Shown here piece after piece: positions 52,320 to 62,105 of a DNA stretch of 64,000 nucleotides. Origin of the DNA: Pandoraea terrigena. Lineage in GTDB: Bacteria > Pseudomonadota > Gammaproteobacteria > Burkholderiales > Burkholderiaceae. Position numbers and translations under genes: made by a program. Every line of letters begins with the position of its first letter. Positions within the stretch are counted from its first letter, which is position 1. Under the pieces are notes generated by a model. That model was not told where the DNA came from and made no database searches. It saw only the letters and a list, made by a program, of their open reading frames with translations. The stretch is from positions 372,001-436,000 of the forward strand of contig NZ_CABPRU010000003.1 in NCBI RefSeq assembly GCF_902459705.1, read 5' to 3'.

Positions 52320-52982
52320 TCAAGGGGCCAGCAAGCCTTCCCTCTCAAGTGCGCGTCGCACCGCGCCGCGTTGCGCGACGCGTGTCGCGAGTGCCGTCCA
52401 CGCCGGGAAGTCACGATGCATGTCATACCGAAGCGTCTTCGCGCGGCCCCAGATCCAGAACGTGAGCAGACATCCGTCGGCGACCGAATAGCACGAACCG
52501 GCGGCCCATTGATCGCTCGACGCGGCGAGCCTGCGCTCCACCATCTCCCAAACGGCACGCGACGACACACGCCCCTTGTCCGCGACTTCACGGCGGGCGG
52601 CATCGCTATCGGCGAAACGCTCGGGCCGCCGCAAATGGCCGAACGTTTCATGCAAACCCGACGCGCACCATGCGACCCATTCGGCGCAACGCGCCTCGCC
52701 TTGCGGATCGCCGGGCCACAACGCCGCGTGCGGAAAGCGCCGCGCGATATACAGCAGCACCGCGGGCAATTCCGTCACGACGAACCCATCGTCGACCAGC
52801 GTGGGGACGCGCCCCTTCGGATTGATGGCGAGATACCCGGCCGAGCGCTGCTCGCCGTCGGCCAGCGCAATGCGCACCGGCTCGAATGCCTCACCCGTTT
52901 CTTCGAGCGCGATATGCGCGGCAAGCGAGCACGCTTCCGGCGAATAGAAAAGCCGTGGAACGGTTGATTGCGCGGAAATCAT
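52320..52982 (-). CDS. Glutathione S-transferase family protein
   Basis: 220 residues: thioredoxin-like N-terminal domain (about 8-85: LFYSPEACSLAAHIALEE with the Ser/Cys active region, NPKGRVPTLVDDGFVVTELPAVLLYIA) and a helical C-terminal domain. Closest in pattern to beta-class GSTs. May detoxify or isomerise an intermediate of the operon. The ATG overlaps the RidA stop (ATGA), so it is translationally coupled. Confidence 0.88.
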   Translation of the reverse strand: MISAQSTVPRLFYSPEACSLAAHIALEETGEAFEPVRIALADGEQRSAGYLAINPKGRVPTLVDDGFVVTELPAVLLYIARRFPHAALWPGDPQGEARCAEWVAWCASGLHETFGHLRRPERFADSDAARREVADKGRVSSRAVWEMVERRLAASSDQWAAGSCYSVADGCLLTFWIWGRAKTLRYDMHRDFPAWTALATRVAQRGAVRRALEREGLLAP

Positions 52983-53365
52983 GCGTCGTCGTCGATCACG
53001 GCCGTGCCGTCGATCTCGATCAGCACACCCGGCGCGAGTCTCGCGACCTCGACCGCCGTGCTCGCCGGCATCGGTGGTTTCAGATAGCGCGCGCGCACAT
53101 CGCGTACGGTCGCCATCGCCTCGATATCGGTAAGGTGGATCGTCAGCTTGACGATGTCGGACAGCGTCGCGCCGGCTGCGTTGAGCGTGCGTTTCAGATT
53201 CTCGAACGCCTGCGCGGTTTGCGCCTCGATCCCGCCCTCGACGACCCTGCCTTGCGCATCGCGACCAACGTGGCCGGCGAGATAGACCGCGTTACCCGCC
53301 TTCACCGCGTAAGAGTATGTCGGCATTGCATGTGTGCCCTGCGGCACGATGAACTGCTTTTTCAT
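52979..53365 (-). CDS. RidA family protein (copy 1)
   Basis: 128 residues, YjgF/YER057c/UK114 fold (AGNAVYLAGHVGRDAQGRV, AFENLKRTLNAAGATLSDIVKLTIHLTDI, PPMPASTAVEVARLAPGVLIEIDGTAV covers the conserved C-terminal part in segments). The Arg expected in the strict RidA active site (R105 region) appears as Val-Glu-Val-Ala-Arg-Leu, so exact class is unclear. RidA proteins hydrolyse reactive imines made by amino-acid lyases and oxidases. GGAG lies 7 bases before the ATG. A second, different RidA is next to it. Confidence 0.85.
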   Translation of the reverse strand: MKKQFIVPQGTHAMPTYSYAVKAGNAVYLAGHVGRDAQGRVVEGGIEAQTAQAFENLKRTLNAAGATLSDIVKLTIHLTDIEAMATVRDVRARYLKPPMPASTAVEVARLAPGVLIEIDGTAVIDDDA

Positions 53366-53400
53366 CGGGTATCTCCAGTGGAAACGGGTCCCTCGCCCGA

Positions 53401-53748
53401 TCATGCTGCCGCAATCACGATCAGTTCGACGAACAGCCCCTTCGACGCGAGTTGCGCCTGCAAGGTCGAGCGCGACGGCGCGTTTTCCTTGTCGACCCAT
53501 GCGTCCCACACTTCGTTGACCGCGCCGTAATCGGCAACGTCGGCAAGAATCAATGTCGCGTTCAGAATGCGCGACTTGCTGCTGCCGGCCTGCGCAAGCA
53601 GCGCTTCGACCTTTGCCAAAATCTCCTGCATCTGCTCCGCGGCGGGCTTGTTCGCCGTGCCGACCTGTCCGGTCAGATAAACGGTGCCGCCGTGCACGAC
53701 GCTCATGTGAATGCGTTTGCGGAAGTCAAAGCGTTGAATGTCGCTCAT
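53401..53748 (-). CDS. RidA family protein (copy 2)
   Basis: 115 residues, also RidA-like but clearly diverged from its neighbour (GGTVYLTGQVGTANKPAAEQM, ILAKVEALLAQAGSSKSRILNATLILADV, PSRSTLQAQLASKGLFVELIVIAA). SRST and LQAQLA follow the Rid6/7-like pattern. Probably hydrolyses an enamine or imine produced by the FAD oxidase or aminotransferase encoded upstream. Confidence 0.85.
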   Translation of the reverse strand: MSDIQRFDFRKRIHMSVVHGGTVYLTGQVGTANKPAAEQMQEILAKVEALLAQAGSSKSRILNATLILADVADYGAVNEVWDAWVDKENAPSRSTLQAQLASKGLFVELIVIAAA

Positions 53749-53774
53749 GGTGAAATTCCTTTTGCGTTAAAGGT

Positions 53775-54551
53775 TCAATGCATTAGTTGCCCGAGAAAAT
53801 CCCGGGTACGTTCGTGAAGCGGATTCGAGAAGAAGGATTCGGGCGGTTGATCCTCGACGATCGCGCCGGCGTCCATGAAGATGATCCGGTCCGCGACGCG
53901 GCGCGCGAAGCTCATCTCGTGGGTGACGCACAGCATCGTCATTCCCTCTTCAGCGAGCGTGACCATCGTGTCGAGCACTTCTTTGATCATCTCCGGATCG
54001 AGTGCCGACGTCGGTTCATCGAAGAGCATCACTTTCGGATTCATGCACAGCGCCCGCGCGATGGCGACACGCTGCTGCTGGCCGCCCGAGAGCTGCCCCG
54101 GATACTTGTCGGCCTGACTCGGAATCTTCACGCGCTCGAGATAATGCATCGCACGATCGCGCGCCTGGTCCTTCGTGAGACGGCGGGTGCGCACGGGTGC
54201 AAGCATGCAGTTTTCGAGCACCGTCATGTGCGGAAAAAGATTGAAGCTCTGGAACACCATGCCGACCTCCCGGCGGACTTTCTCGATGCTCTTCGTCGCG
54301 CCCGACAGTTCGACGCCATTGACGACGATCGTGCCTTGCTGATGTTCTTCGAGCGCGTTGATGCAACGGATCATTGTCGACTTGCCAGAACCCGAAGGCC
54401 CGCAAATGACGATACGTTCGCCGCTTTGAACAGTCAGATCGACATCCTGCAGAACGTGGAAACGGCCGTACCACTTGTTGACGCCGCGCATCTGGACGGC
54501 TGCGGTCATGCCGTCCGGTCTGACCGGAGGCATCGTTATCGGATGGGACAT
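53775..54551 (-). CDS. Polar amino acid ABC transporter ATP-binding protein (GlnQ/AapP-like)
   Basis: 258 residues. Walker [10 protein letters not shown] at 51-59, ABC signature [15 protein letters not shown], Walker [16 protein letters not shown]-loop VTHEMSFA. Energises the two permeases encoded upstream. It sits on the cytoplasmic face. The N-terminal 20 residues precede the domain proper, and a later in-frame Met is possible as start. Confidence 0.93.
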   Translation of the reverse strand: MSHPITMPPVRPDGMTAAVQMRGVNKWYGRFHVLQDVDLTVQSGERIVICGPSGSGKSTMIRCINALEEHQQGTIVVNGVELSGATKSIEKVRREVGMVFQSFNLFPHMTVLENCMLAPVRTRRLTKDQARDRAMHYLERVKIPSQADKYPGQLSGGQQQRVAIARALCMNPKVMLFDEPTSALDPEMIKEVLDTMVTLAEEGMTMLCVTHEMSFARRVADRIIFMDAGAIVEDQPPESFFSNPLHERTRDFLGQLMH

Positions 54552-54564
54552 GGGGACTCCGCGC

Positions 54565-55668
54565 TTAGCGTAATGTTTGAAAACGCTTCTCGACGTACTT
54601 GCCGTACTTCGACAGGCTGAACGATCCGATGAAGTAAATCAGTGCAACGAACACATAGACTTCCGTGTGATACGCACTCCACTCGCCGCTGTGATAGGCC
54701 GCCTGCGCCGAGGCCATCAGATCGAAGAGCCCGACGATGATCACCAGCGACGTTTCCTTGAAGGTGATGACGAACTGGTTGATCGTCGCCGGCATCGCAA
54801 TGCGGAACGCCTGCGGCAGCGTGATCAACGAGGTCGTGTGCCAATAGCTCATGCCCAGCGCCTGCGAAGCCTCGACCTGTCCACGACCTACTGCCTGCAA
54901 GCCGCCGCGCACGATCTCCGACTGGTAGCACGCGAAGAAGAACGTGAAACCGACCAGCGAGCGTACGAGTTTGTCGCCCTGAAGCACGTGCGGCAGCATC
55001 AACGGAATGATGACCGTCGCGGAAAACAGGATCGTCAGCAGCGGCAGCGAGCGAGTCACGTCGACGATAAAGGCCGTCAGATGACGGAACACCGGATAGC
55101 GGCTCTGGCGCAACAGCGCGAGACCGATCGCAACGGGCAAACCGAATGCGATGACCGTGATGTAAATAAGGAGCGTAAGCGTGAGGCCGCCCCAACGTGA
55201 CGACGTCACGACGTCGAGACCGAACACGCCGCCGTGAATAAACAACAGGAACAGCAGGTAGCCGCCGAGCCATACCGGTACCATGCGCGCGGCGCTCCAC
55301 ATGCGCGGCATGCACGCCAGTGCGAGCGTGCAGACGGCGATGACGGACGCGATCGCCGAACGCCACTGCTCCTCCATCGGATACAGGCCGAACAGGATGA
55401 TGCGCCAGCGGGCGCGAATCACCGACCAGCATGCGCCAGTTGCGTCGCTACAGCTTTGCGGCGTCGTGCCGAACACGCCGTTCACGACGGCCCACGACAG
55501 CACGCGCCACAGCACGAACGCGAGGACCAGCGTGCTGAGCGTCGACAGTATCCAGTCGCCTGGACCGGGCAGCGCGCGTTTCTGTCGCGGCGGACCTTCG
55601 CCGACGGACGAAGGCGTCCGATGCATGGCGTCGCCCGACAGCGGAAGCGGATCGACCTTGTTCATCAA
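54565..55668 (-). CDS. Amino acid ABC transporter permease (AapM-like)
   Basis: 367 residues, longer than typical HisM/GlnP permeases because of about 130 extra N-terminal residues with additional membrane segments, as in AapM/BztC. The EAA loop reads [28 protein letters not shown]. The ATG overlaps the stop of the other permease gene by four bases. Forms the channel with the second permease. Confidence 0.9.
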   Translation of the reverse strand: MMNKVDPLPLSGDAMHRTPSSVGEGPPRQKRALPGPGDWILSTLSTLVLAFVLWRVLSWAVVNGVFGTTPQSCSDATGACWSVIRARWRIILFGLYPMEEQWRSAIASVIAVCTLALACMPRMWSAARMVPVWLGGYLLFLLFIHGGVFGLDVVTSSRWGGLTLTLLIYITVIAFGLPVAIGLALLRQSRYPVFRHLTAFIVDVTRSLPLLTILFSATVIIPLMLPHVLQGDKLVRSLVGFTFFFACYQSEIVRGGLQAVGRGQVEASQALGMSYWHTTSLITLPQAFRIAMPATINQFVITFKETSLVIIVGLFDLMASAQAAYHSGEWSAYHTEVYVFVALIYFIGSFSLSKYGKYVEKRFQTLR

Positions 55669-56810
55669 CGGTTCCCCTTGAAGGCGATCGCGCGGTTCAA
55701 TACGTTCATCACGAGCGTCAGTGAATAATTCAGTGCGAAGTAGACGACCATCATCGCGATCAGGAATTCGACGGCCTGGCCGGTCTGACTGATGCTGACC
55801 ACGGACACCGAGTACACGTCGGCATAACCGATTGCACTGCCGATCGCCGTGGCCTTCACGATGAACAGGAAGATGTTCCCGAGGGCGGGCACCATCGAGC
55901 GCAGCGCGATCGGAAAGCGCACGCTGGCGAACGCCGCGTACGCCGGCACCCCGAGCGCCTGGGCCGCCTCGATCAAACCGCGCGGTACCGACAACAAGCC
56001 GCCGCGCACGATTTCACCAATGTAGGCGGCGGAAAACAGCACGGTGGCAAGCACCAGCGCGATCAGTTCGAGCGGCACGTTCCAGCCGCCGCGAAAGCTG
56101 AATCCGGTCATACGCGGCAAGTCGACGACAACCGGTCCGCTTCGCAGCAACACGACCGACAACGCGATCAGCGCGATGGCAACGATTGCCAGCGCGAGGT
56201 TCGCCACGCGCCGCCGAGTCGCCGCGCGTCGCCAGAGAGCGCATGCGCCCAACGCGACCAGCGCGACCGTCCACGCCCAGCCAAGCCCCGCCGATCCGAC
56301 CTTCACCGACGGAAGGAACAACCCTTGATTGCTCATGAACGCGGCATCGAAAAAGGCCGGTGGATTCGCCCTCGGTGCCGGCAAGGTCGTCAGCGTCGCG
56401 TACCAAAACAGTGCCTGCAACACGAGCGGTACGTTGCGGAATATCTCGACGTACGCGCGGAACATCTGCGCGACGACGCGATTTGGTGCGAGCAGTCCGA
56501 TGCCAATTACCACGCCGAGCATGCACGCGAACATGATGCTCATCACGCTCGCGCCGAGCGTATTGACGAACGCGACGACGAGCGTCCACCAGTATGGATC
56601 GTCGGGGGTCTGATCGAGGAAGGGCGAGCTGATCTGCCAGCCGGTCGCGCGATCGAGCACGCCAAAGCCGTACGCGATGCCTTGCGCGTGCATCCGCTGC
56701 CACGCTGTCGCCATCGACCAGCCAATCAACGCGACCAGCACGGCCACGACACCGATCTGAAACGTCCAACTGGCGATGTGGTTTTTCCGGTATGTGGTGT
56801 TGCCGTTCAT
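55665..56810 (-). CDS. Amino acid ABC transporter permease (AapQ-like)
   Basis: 381 residues with about eight membrane segments; large insert between the first helices as in AapQ/BztB. The EAA motif region is EAAQALGVPAYAAFASVRFPIALRSMVP. GAGAGG lies upstream of the ATG at 56810. Pairs with the permease encoded after it; together they import polar amino acids. No family 3 binding protein gene occurs in the visible part of the operon. Confidence 0.9.
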   Translation of the reverse strand: MNGNTTYRKNHIASWTFQIGVVAVLVALIGWSMATAWQRMHAQGIAYGFGVLDRATGWQISSPFLDQTPDDPYWWTLVVAFVNTLGASVMSIMFACMLGVVIGIGLLAPNRVVAQMFRAYVEIFRNVPLVLQALFWYATLTTLPAPRANPPAFFDAAFMSNQGLFLPSVKVGSAGLGWAWTVALVALGACALWRRAATRRRVANLALAIVAIALIALSVVLLRSGPVVVDLPRMTGFSFRGGWNVPLELIALVLATVLFSAAYIGEIVRGGLLSVPRGLIEAAQALGVPAYAAFASVRFPIALRSMVPALGNIFLFIVKATAIGSAIGYADVYSVSVVSISQTGQAVEFLIAMMVVYFALNYSLTLVMNVLNRAIAFKGNR

Positions 56811-56838
56811 TGCAATACCTCTCAAAACAGAGTTCACG

Positions 56839-58221
56839 CTAGATCGCGCGAGCCAGTCCTTTCGGCCGGTCGGCCCACGCGTAGTAGTTGAGCAACGCAG
56901 GCATCGTCCAGCGATTGCGTGCGAGTAATGGCAATGCCGGAAAGCTCGCGTTGTCGAACAGCGTTTGCGCTTCGTCGGGCCGATCAAGAATGCGCGCTGC
57001 CGCCTTGCGCGCGAGATACGGTCCCATCGCGTTGCCGGAAAAACAGTAGCCGAGCGCGTAGTGCATGCCTTGCGGACTCACGCCGACGTGCGGGAACAGA
57101 TCGCGTGTGCCGGCACAACGGCCCGCCCATCCATGCGTGATACGCACATCGGCGAGCTTTGGAAAGATGAAGCGCAAGTCGTCTGCGAGTGCGGCGAGCG
57201 TGCGTCGCGACATCGAAGGGTCGCTGCCGGTGCGGCCTCCGAACAGCAAACGCGCGCCATCGGGCGAAAACGTCATGAAGTGCGAGCGGCGGCGATTATC
57301 GTGATATGTGCGGCGTTGCGGAAGCACGTCACGCCACGTCGCGTCGTCAAGTGGTTCAGTCGCGATCATGTACGAGTTGATCGGCGCGAGTCGCTGTTTG
57401 AACCATGGAAGCGCATCTCCCGTGTAACCGTTTGTCGCGATCAAGACATCGCGGCACGCGATCACGCTGCGCGCCGTGTGCACCACGAAGCCATCACGCG
57501 TGCGTTCCATTCGCGTCACGGGCGTATGCCCGACGATGCGCGCGCCCGCCGAAATCGCACGTTGCAACATGAACTCCATGTACAGGCCCGGATGAATCGC
57601 GCCATTCTCGATCACGCGCACGCCGCCGAGATAGAGCGGTGAGCCGAGTTCATCGGCAATGCGCGTACGATCGAGTACGTCGATTTCTTCGCCGAGCAGC
57701 CGCGCTCGCCGCACATATTCGCGTGTGAGGCGTACGAGATGCGCGTCGCTCATCGCACCAATCACGCGGCTGCATTTGCGCCAGCCGATCGCGTCGCCCG
57801 CTTGCGCGCCGAGCCCCGCGAGCGCATCGTAGGCCGCGCGCAGTTCGCCGAAATAGCCGATCGCCGTCGCTTCGCCGAGCGTGTCGCACAGTTCACCGAA
57901 TGCGTGCTTGAAATTGCGCCCGATCTGACCGCCGTTGCGCGTACTCGCGCCGCCGCCGGGACGGCCCGCATCGAGCGCGAGCACGTCGCGGCCCGCGTCC
58001 GCTAGCACGCGCGCTGCTTCGACGCCTGTCAGCCCCGCGCCGACGATCACGACATCGCACTTCTGCGGCAACGACGCGTGCGCATCGAAGGTCGCGTCGT
58101 GCGGACGCGCATCGGCCCAGTACGGATGCAGCGCCATCGCGTCGCCCGATGTGTCCGAAGAAACGCCGGGCGAAACATCGTACGAAGCAGCCTCGCGGAT
58201 TGAATCGGAAGGCGGTGTCAT
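56839..58221 (-). CDS. FAD-dependent amine/amino-acid oxidase (DAO family, PuuB-like)
   Basis: 460 residues. FAD dinucleotide fold VVIVGAGLTGVEAARVLADAG near 57, the GGASTRNGGQIG segment, and the C-terminal WAGRCAGTRDLFPHVG/ YCFSGNAMGPYLARKAA parts typical of DadA/PuuB/OoxB-type oxidases. Oxidises a secondary or primary amine to an imine, which fits the two RidA proteins. The ATG at 58221 overlaps the aminotransferase stop (ATGA); an upstream ATG at 58257 lies inside that gene. Substrate unknown. Confidence 0.87.
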   Translation of the reverse strand: MTPPSDSIREAASYDVSPGVSSDTSGDAMALHPYWADARPHDATFDAHASLPQKCDVVIVGAGLTGVEAARVLADAGRDVLALDAGRPGGGASTRNGGQIGRNFKHAFGELCDTLGEATAIGYFGELRAAYDALAGLGAQAGDAIGWRKCSRVIGAMSDAHLVRLTREYVRRARLLGEEIDVLDRTRIADELGSPLYLGGVRVIENGAIHPGLYMEFMLQRAISAGARIVGHTPVTRMERTRDGFVVHTARSVIACRDVLIATNGYTGDALPWFKQRLAPINSYMIATEPLDDATWRDVLPQRRTYHDNRRRSHFMTFSPDGARLLFGGRTGSDPSMSRRTLAALADDLRFIFPKLADVRITHGWAGRCAGTRDLFPHVGVSPQGMHYALGYCFSGNAMGPYLARKAAARILDRPDEAQTLFDNASFPALPLLARNRWTMPALLNYYAWADRPKGLARAI

Positions 58222-59432
58222 CGGAGGCTGGAGCAGAACTGTTGAAGGCGGCGGCACGCTTCGTCGAGCACGTCCTGGGACGCGGCGTACGACACGCGGA
58301 ACTGGCCGGGACTGCCGAACGCCGATCCGTGCACCACCGCGACGCCCGCTGTTTCCAGGAGTTCGCGTACGAAGTGCTCGTCAGTGTGCAGGACAGTGCC
58401 ATTCGCCGTCGAGCGCCCCAAGAATTCGGTGCACGACGGAAATGCATAGAACGCGCCGTCGGGTGTCGCGCATTCGATTCCCGGAATCGCCCGCAATGCG
58501 TCGATCACCTTGTCGCGCCGCGTACGGAACGACGCGCGAGATTCGGAGACGAAATCTTGCGGTCCGTTCAGCGCCGCGGCCGCCGCGAACTGCGCGATCG
58601 ACGAAGCGCCGCCGGTCAGTTGGCTTTGCACGAGTTCCATCGCCTTGATCAGTGGCGCGGGACCGCCCGCGAAACCAACACGCCAACCAGTCATCGCGTA
58701 GGCCTTCGACACGCCGTTGACCGTCAGCGTGCGATCGGCGAGGTCTGGGCAGACCTGCGCCAGCGTCCTGTACGGATCGTCGGTGTAGATCAGATGCTCA
58801 TAGATGTCGTCGGTGAGGATCCAGACGTGCGGATGGCGGCGTAGCACCTCGCCGAGCGCGGCGATCGACGCGCGATCGAGCACCGCACCCGACGGATTGT
58901 TTGGCGAGTTCAGGATCAGCCAGCGCGTTTTTGGCGTGATCGCGGCATCGAGCGCTTCGGGTTGCGGCAGAAAGCCGTCAGCGGCCGACGTCGACACGAA
59001 CACCGGCGTCGCGCCGCATAACTGCGTGAGCTGCGGATACGACACCCAGTATGGCGCGGGAATCAGCACTTCGTCGCCAGCATTTAGCGTCGCGATCATC
59101 GCATTGGCGATCACTTGTTTCGCGCCCGCGCTCACGACAATCTGATTCACCGCGTAATGCAGGCCGTTATCGCGCGCGAACTTCGCGGCGACCGCCTCCT
59201 TCAGCACCGGCACGCCTGACACCGGCGGATAGCGTGTGCTGCCTGCGGCGATCGCCGCGCACGCTGCTTCGCACACGTGCCCAGGCGTATCGAAGTCCGG
59301 CTCGCCGATCGACAGCGACAGGATGTCCTTGCGTCCCGCCGCGCGCAGATCACGCGCTTTCTGCGTGATCGCGATCGTCGCGGACGGACTGATGCGCGAC
59401 AGCGCGGCGGAACGTGCAAATGCGTTCGACAT
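58218..59432 (-). CDS. Class I/II aminotransferase (aspartate aminotransferase-like)
   Basis: 404 residues, fold type I PLP enzyme. SIGEPDFDTPGHV near the N-terminus, the PLP region NSPNNPSGAV with Asn and Gly, TDDIYEHLIY with Asp/Tyr, and the Schiff-base Lys in VNGVSKAYAMTGWRVGF, with Arg at the C-terminus (GQFRVSYA). Transfers an amino group between an amino acid and an oxoacid. A GTG at 59438 is an alternative start with AAAGG upstream. Confidence 0.9.
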   Translation of the reverse strand: MSNAFARSAALSRISPSATIAITQKARDLRAAGRKDILSLSIGEPDFDTPGHVCEAACAAIAAGSTRYPPVSGVPVLKEAVAAKFARDNGLHYAVNQIVVSAGAKQVIANAMIATLNAGDEVLIPAPYWVSYPQLTQLCGATPVFVSTSAADGFLPQPEALDAAITPKTRWLILNSPNNPSGAVLDRASIAALGEVLRRHPHVWILTDDIYEHLIYTDDPYRTLAQVCPDLADRTLTVNGVSKAYAMTGWRVGFAGGPAPLIKAMELVQSQLTGGASSIAQFAAAAALNGPQDFVSESRASFRTRRDKVIDALRAIPGIECATPDGAFYAFPSCTEFLGRSTANGTVLHTDEHFVRELLETAGVAVVHGSAFGSPGQFRVSYAASQDVLDEACRRLQQFCSSLR

Positions 59433-59451
59433 GTTCACTGTACCTTTCCCG

Positions 59452-60390
59452 TTAAACCGCGCGAATCGGATTGCTCAAACGCCCGACACCTTCGATCGAT
59501 ACGTCAATCGTGCCGCCGTACTTGCGTAGATCGATGGTCGCCATCTTCCACGGCTCGACTGCGGGCACCGTGCCGACCGATACGATGTCGCCCGCTTCGA
59601 GCGTGTGCGCGGCCGACAGATACTCGATCAGTTCCGGAATCCGGTACACGAAATCGGACGAATGTCCCTGCTGCACGAGTTCGCCGTTCAGATGCGCGTC
59701 CATTGCGAGCCGGTGCGGGTCGGGCACTTCGTCGGGCGTGACGAGAAACGGCCCCATCGGAGAAAACGTATCAAAATTCTTCCAGCGGCCAGGATAGGTC
59801 AGTTGCTCCTCGCTGCCGTCCTTGCGGCGCAAACGGATCCATTCGGACGTCGCGCGCAGATAATGCGCGGTCAGATCGTTGTGCACTGTGTAGCCGAAAA
59901 TGTGCCCGGGCGCGTCAGCGGCAGCGATGTGCTTGCCGCCTTTACCGATGATCAGCGCAAGTTCCACCTCCGGGCCGACACAGCCGATGTCGGGCAGCTC
60001 GATCGGATCGAACGGACCGGTGATGCAGGTGCGCAGCTTGATGAAGTATTGCGCGCGCGGATTCTCCGGCTTGATTGAACGTTCCCAGTTCGCGCGTCCG
60101 TTGATCGCAATCGCGAAGAACTTCGGCGGTTCGGTAACGGGGGCGCGGAAATGCAGTTCGTCGAGCGTGAGTGCGCCCAGTTTCAGCGCTTCCTTTTCGT
60201 CGAGCTTTTCCAGCTTCGCGCGCAGCACATGGAGATCGATGTCGCCGGTGTTGGTAAGCTCGATGAATTCGACCATCGATTTCAAGGGTCGATCAATCAA
60301 CGTCGCAACATCGACGATCAACCCACCCTTAAGATGCACACCGACGTGAATGTGCGGTGAGTCCGGCGTGTCGTATTGGCAAAGACGCAT
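59452..60390 (-). CDS. Fumarylacetoacetate hydrolase family protein
   Basis: 312 residues. The FAH-fold core begins about residue 85 with KFFAIAINGRANW; the metal ligands are in CVGPEVELALIIGK (two Glu) and FGYTVHNDLTA (Asp). TISEGSVG-like end is replaced by DIVSVGTVPAVEPWK. FAH enzymes split or decarboxylate acylpyruvates or hydrate oxopentadienoates, so it may act on the carbon skeleton left by the aminotransferase. AAAGGA lies before the ATG at 60390. Confidence 0.88.
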   Translation of the reverse strand: MRLCQYDTPDSPHIHVGVHLKGGLIVDVATLIDRPLKSMVEFIELTNTGDIDLHVLRAKLEKLDEKEALKLGALTLDELHFRAPVTEPPKFFAIAINGRANWERSIKPENPRAQYFIKLRTCITGPFDPIELPDIGCVGPEVELALIIGKGGKHIAAADAPGHIFGYTVHNDLTAHYLRATSEWIRLRRKDGSEEQLTYPGRWKNFDTFSPMGPFLVTPDEVPDPHRLAMDAHLNGELVQQGHSSDFVYRIPELIEYLSAAHTLEAGDIVSVGTVPAVEPWKMATIDLRKYGGTIDVSIEGVGRLSNPIRAV

Positions 60391-60412
60391 GGCGTTCAGG
60401 TTCCTTTGAGAG

Positions 60413-62104
60413 TCAGGCGGCGCGCACAAGCTTGCCGTTCGCGTCACGAGAGACGCCGTACGCGGCGACCGCCGCTTCCCAACTGATCAGATAGCGTTGC
60501 AGATCCGCTTCGATCAATTCAAGCGGCCGCTCTTCCGGGTTGCCGAAGCCGCCGCCGCCCGGCATGTCCAGCACGACGCGCGCGCCGGCCGGGATCACCT
60601 GACGTCCTTTCGGTTTGAGGAGCTCGCCCGATTCCAGGCGCAAGATGCCGTTCGCGCCGTCGCTGCCGCCCGAGCGTCCGCGCGGCGCGTTATGAATGCG
60701 ATCGAAGGTGGCGAGAATGGCAAACGGCGCGTCTTCACGGCTGCCGACGACCATGGTCTGGCCCAGGCCACCACGGAATTTCCCGACGCCGCCCGAATCC
60801 TGACGGAGTTCCTTTTTCCAGATCACGAGCGGTGTGATCGCCTCGGTCACTTCGACGGGAATATTCTTCACACCGCTCGGAAACGGCGTCGCCGACAAGC
60901 CGTCGCAGTTCGAACGCGCGCCCATGCCCCCGCTGTGCAGGCTCATCATCATGAAGTTCGTCTGCTTGACACCATTGCCTACCATCGGCGTGAGGCCCAT
61001 GCCCGCGCCTGCCTTGACGCCCCACAGCGAACCCGCGCCTTCGGCGGGTGCGCGGCCCGGCAGCAGTTCGTGCATCGCGCCAAACACAACATCAGGCACC
61101 AGATGGCCGACCACGCTTCGCACCGCAACGGCCGAGGGGAACGGAGCATTGACGATGGTGTTCTCCGGCGCGGTCACAACGATCATGTCGAGCGACGCCG
61201 AGTTGTTCGGCACCTTTGGTGCGACAACACATTTGACCGCGAATGACGCATACGCAGCCGTATAGCACAACGGACAGTTGATGCCGAAGTCCGACACCGG
61301 CGAGCTGCCGTCGAAATCGACGACGATGCGCTCGTCCTCGATCGTCACCGTGCAGGTCAGGTCGACCGGCTTGTCGTAACCGTCGGTGCGCATGGCGTTG
61401 CTTGCCTGCTTCTTCGGCAACGGCGCGAACGCGTCGAGCATCGCGTGGCGCGTGTTCTCAAAGATATAGTCGCGCACCGCATCGAGCGAGTCGATTTCGT
61501 ACTCCCGCATCAACGCAGTCATCGATTTCACTGCGTTGTCATTGCACGCGGCGAGCGCGTACATGTCGCCGATAACCTGCGTCGCTTCGCGCACGTTATT
61601 GCGCACAATTTCGACAAGCCACTCATTAGTCCGGCCTTCGTCGGCAAAACGCATGATCGGCACGCGCAGACCTTCGTGATAGACCGTGCGCCCTTCCGGC
61701 GAAAATCCGACACCGCCGATGTCTACCACGTGTGACGTGCATGCGAAGAACGCAACCACCTTGCCGTCCAAAAAGGTCGGCGTGACGAACGTGAAGTCGT
61801 GCAGATGGCCGGTGCCCTGCCACGGATCGTTGGTGAGAAAAACGTCGCCTTCCTTCATCTGCGCCGGCGGAAAACGCTTGATGAAGTGCGGCACCGCCAT
61901 CGCCATCGAGTTGATGTGACCAGGTGTGCCGGTCACCGCTTGCGCGAGCATCCGCCCTTCGGCGTCGAACACACCTGCCGACACATCCCCGCCTTCGCGC
62001 GTGGTCACGCTGAACGAAGTGCGAATGAGCGTTTGCGCCTGTTCTTCGACGATCGCGAGCAGACGGCTCCATGTCACTTGGAGTTGGATCAAATCGGACT
62101 TCAT
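60413..62104 (-). CDS. Hydantoinase B / oxoprolinase family subunit (HyuB)
   Basis: 563 residues, full-length HyuB: LIRTSFSVTTREGGDVSAGVFD, MKEGDVFLTNDPWQGTGHLHDFTFVTPTF in segments, GLGQTMVVGSREDAPFAIL and the C-terminal MPGGGGFGNPEERP that closes most family members. Works with HyuA as an ATP-dependent cyclic amide hydrolase (N-methylhydantoin, 5-oxoproline) or as an acetone carboxylase-like complex. AAGGAAG lies 7 bases before the ATG; one base separates it from the HyuA stop. Confidence 0.92.
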   Translation of the reverse strand: MKSDLIQLQVTWSRLLAIVEEQAQTLIRTSFSVTTREGGDVSAGVFDAEGRMLAQAVTGTPGHINSMAMAVPHFIKRFPPAQMKEGDVFLTNDPWQGTGHLHDFTFVTPTFLDGKVVAFFACTSHVVDIGGVGFSPEGRTVYHEGLRVPIMRFADEGRTNEWLVEIVRNNVREATQVIGDMYALAACNDNAVKSMTALMREYEIDSLDAVRDYIFENTRHAMLDAFAPLPKKQASNAMRTDGYDKPVDLTCTVTIEDERIVVDFDGSSPVSDFGINCPLCYTAAYASFAVKCVVAPKVPNNSASLDMIVVTAPENTIVNAPFPSAVAVRSVVGHLVPDVVFGAMHELLPGRAPAEGAGSLWGVKAGAGMGLTPMVGNGVKQTNFMMMSLHSGGMGARSNCDGLSATPFPSGVKNIPVEVTEAITPLVIWKKELRQDSGGVGKFRGGLGQTMVVGSREDAPFAILATFDRIHNAPRGRSGGSDGANGILRLESGELLKPKGRQVIPAGARVVLDMPGGGGFGNPEERPLELIEADLQRYLISWEAAVAAYGVSRDANGKLVRAA

Positions 62105-62105
62105 A

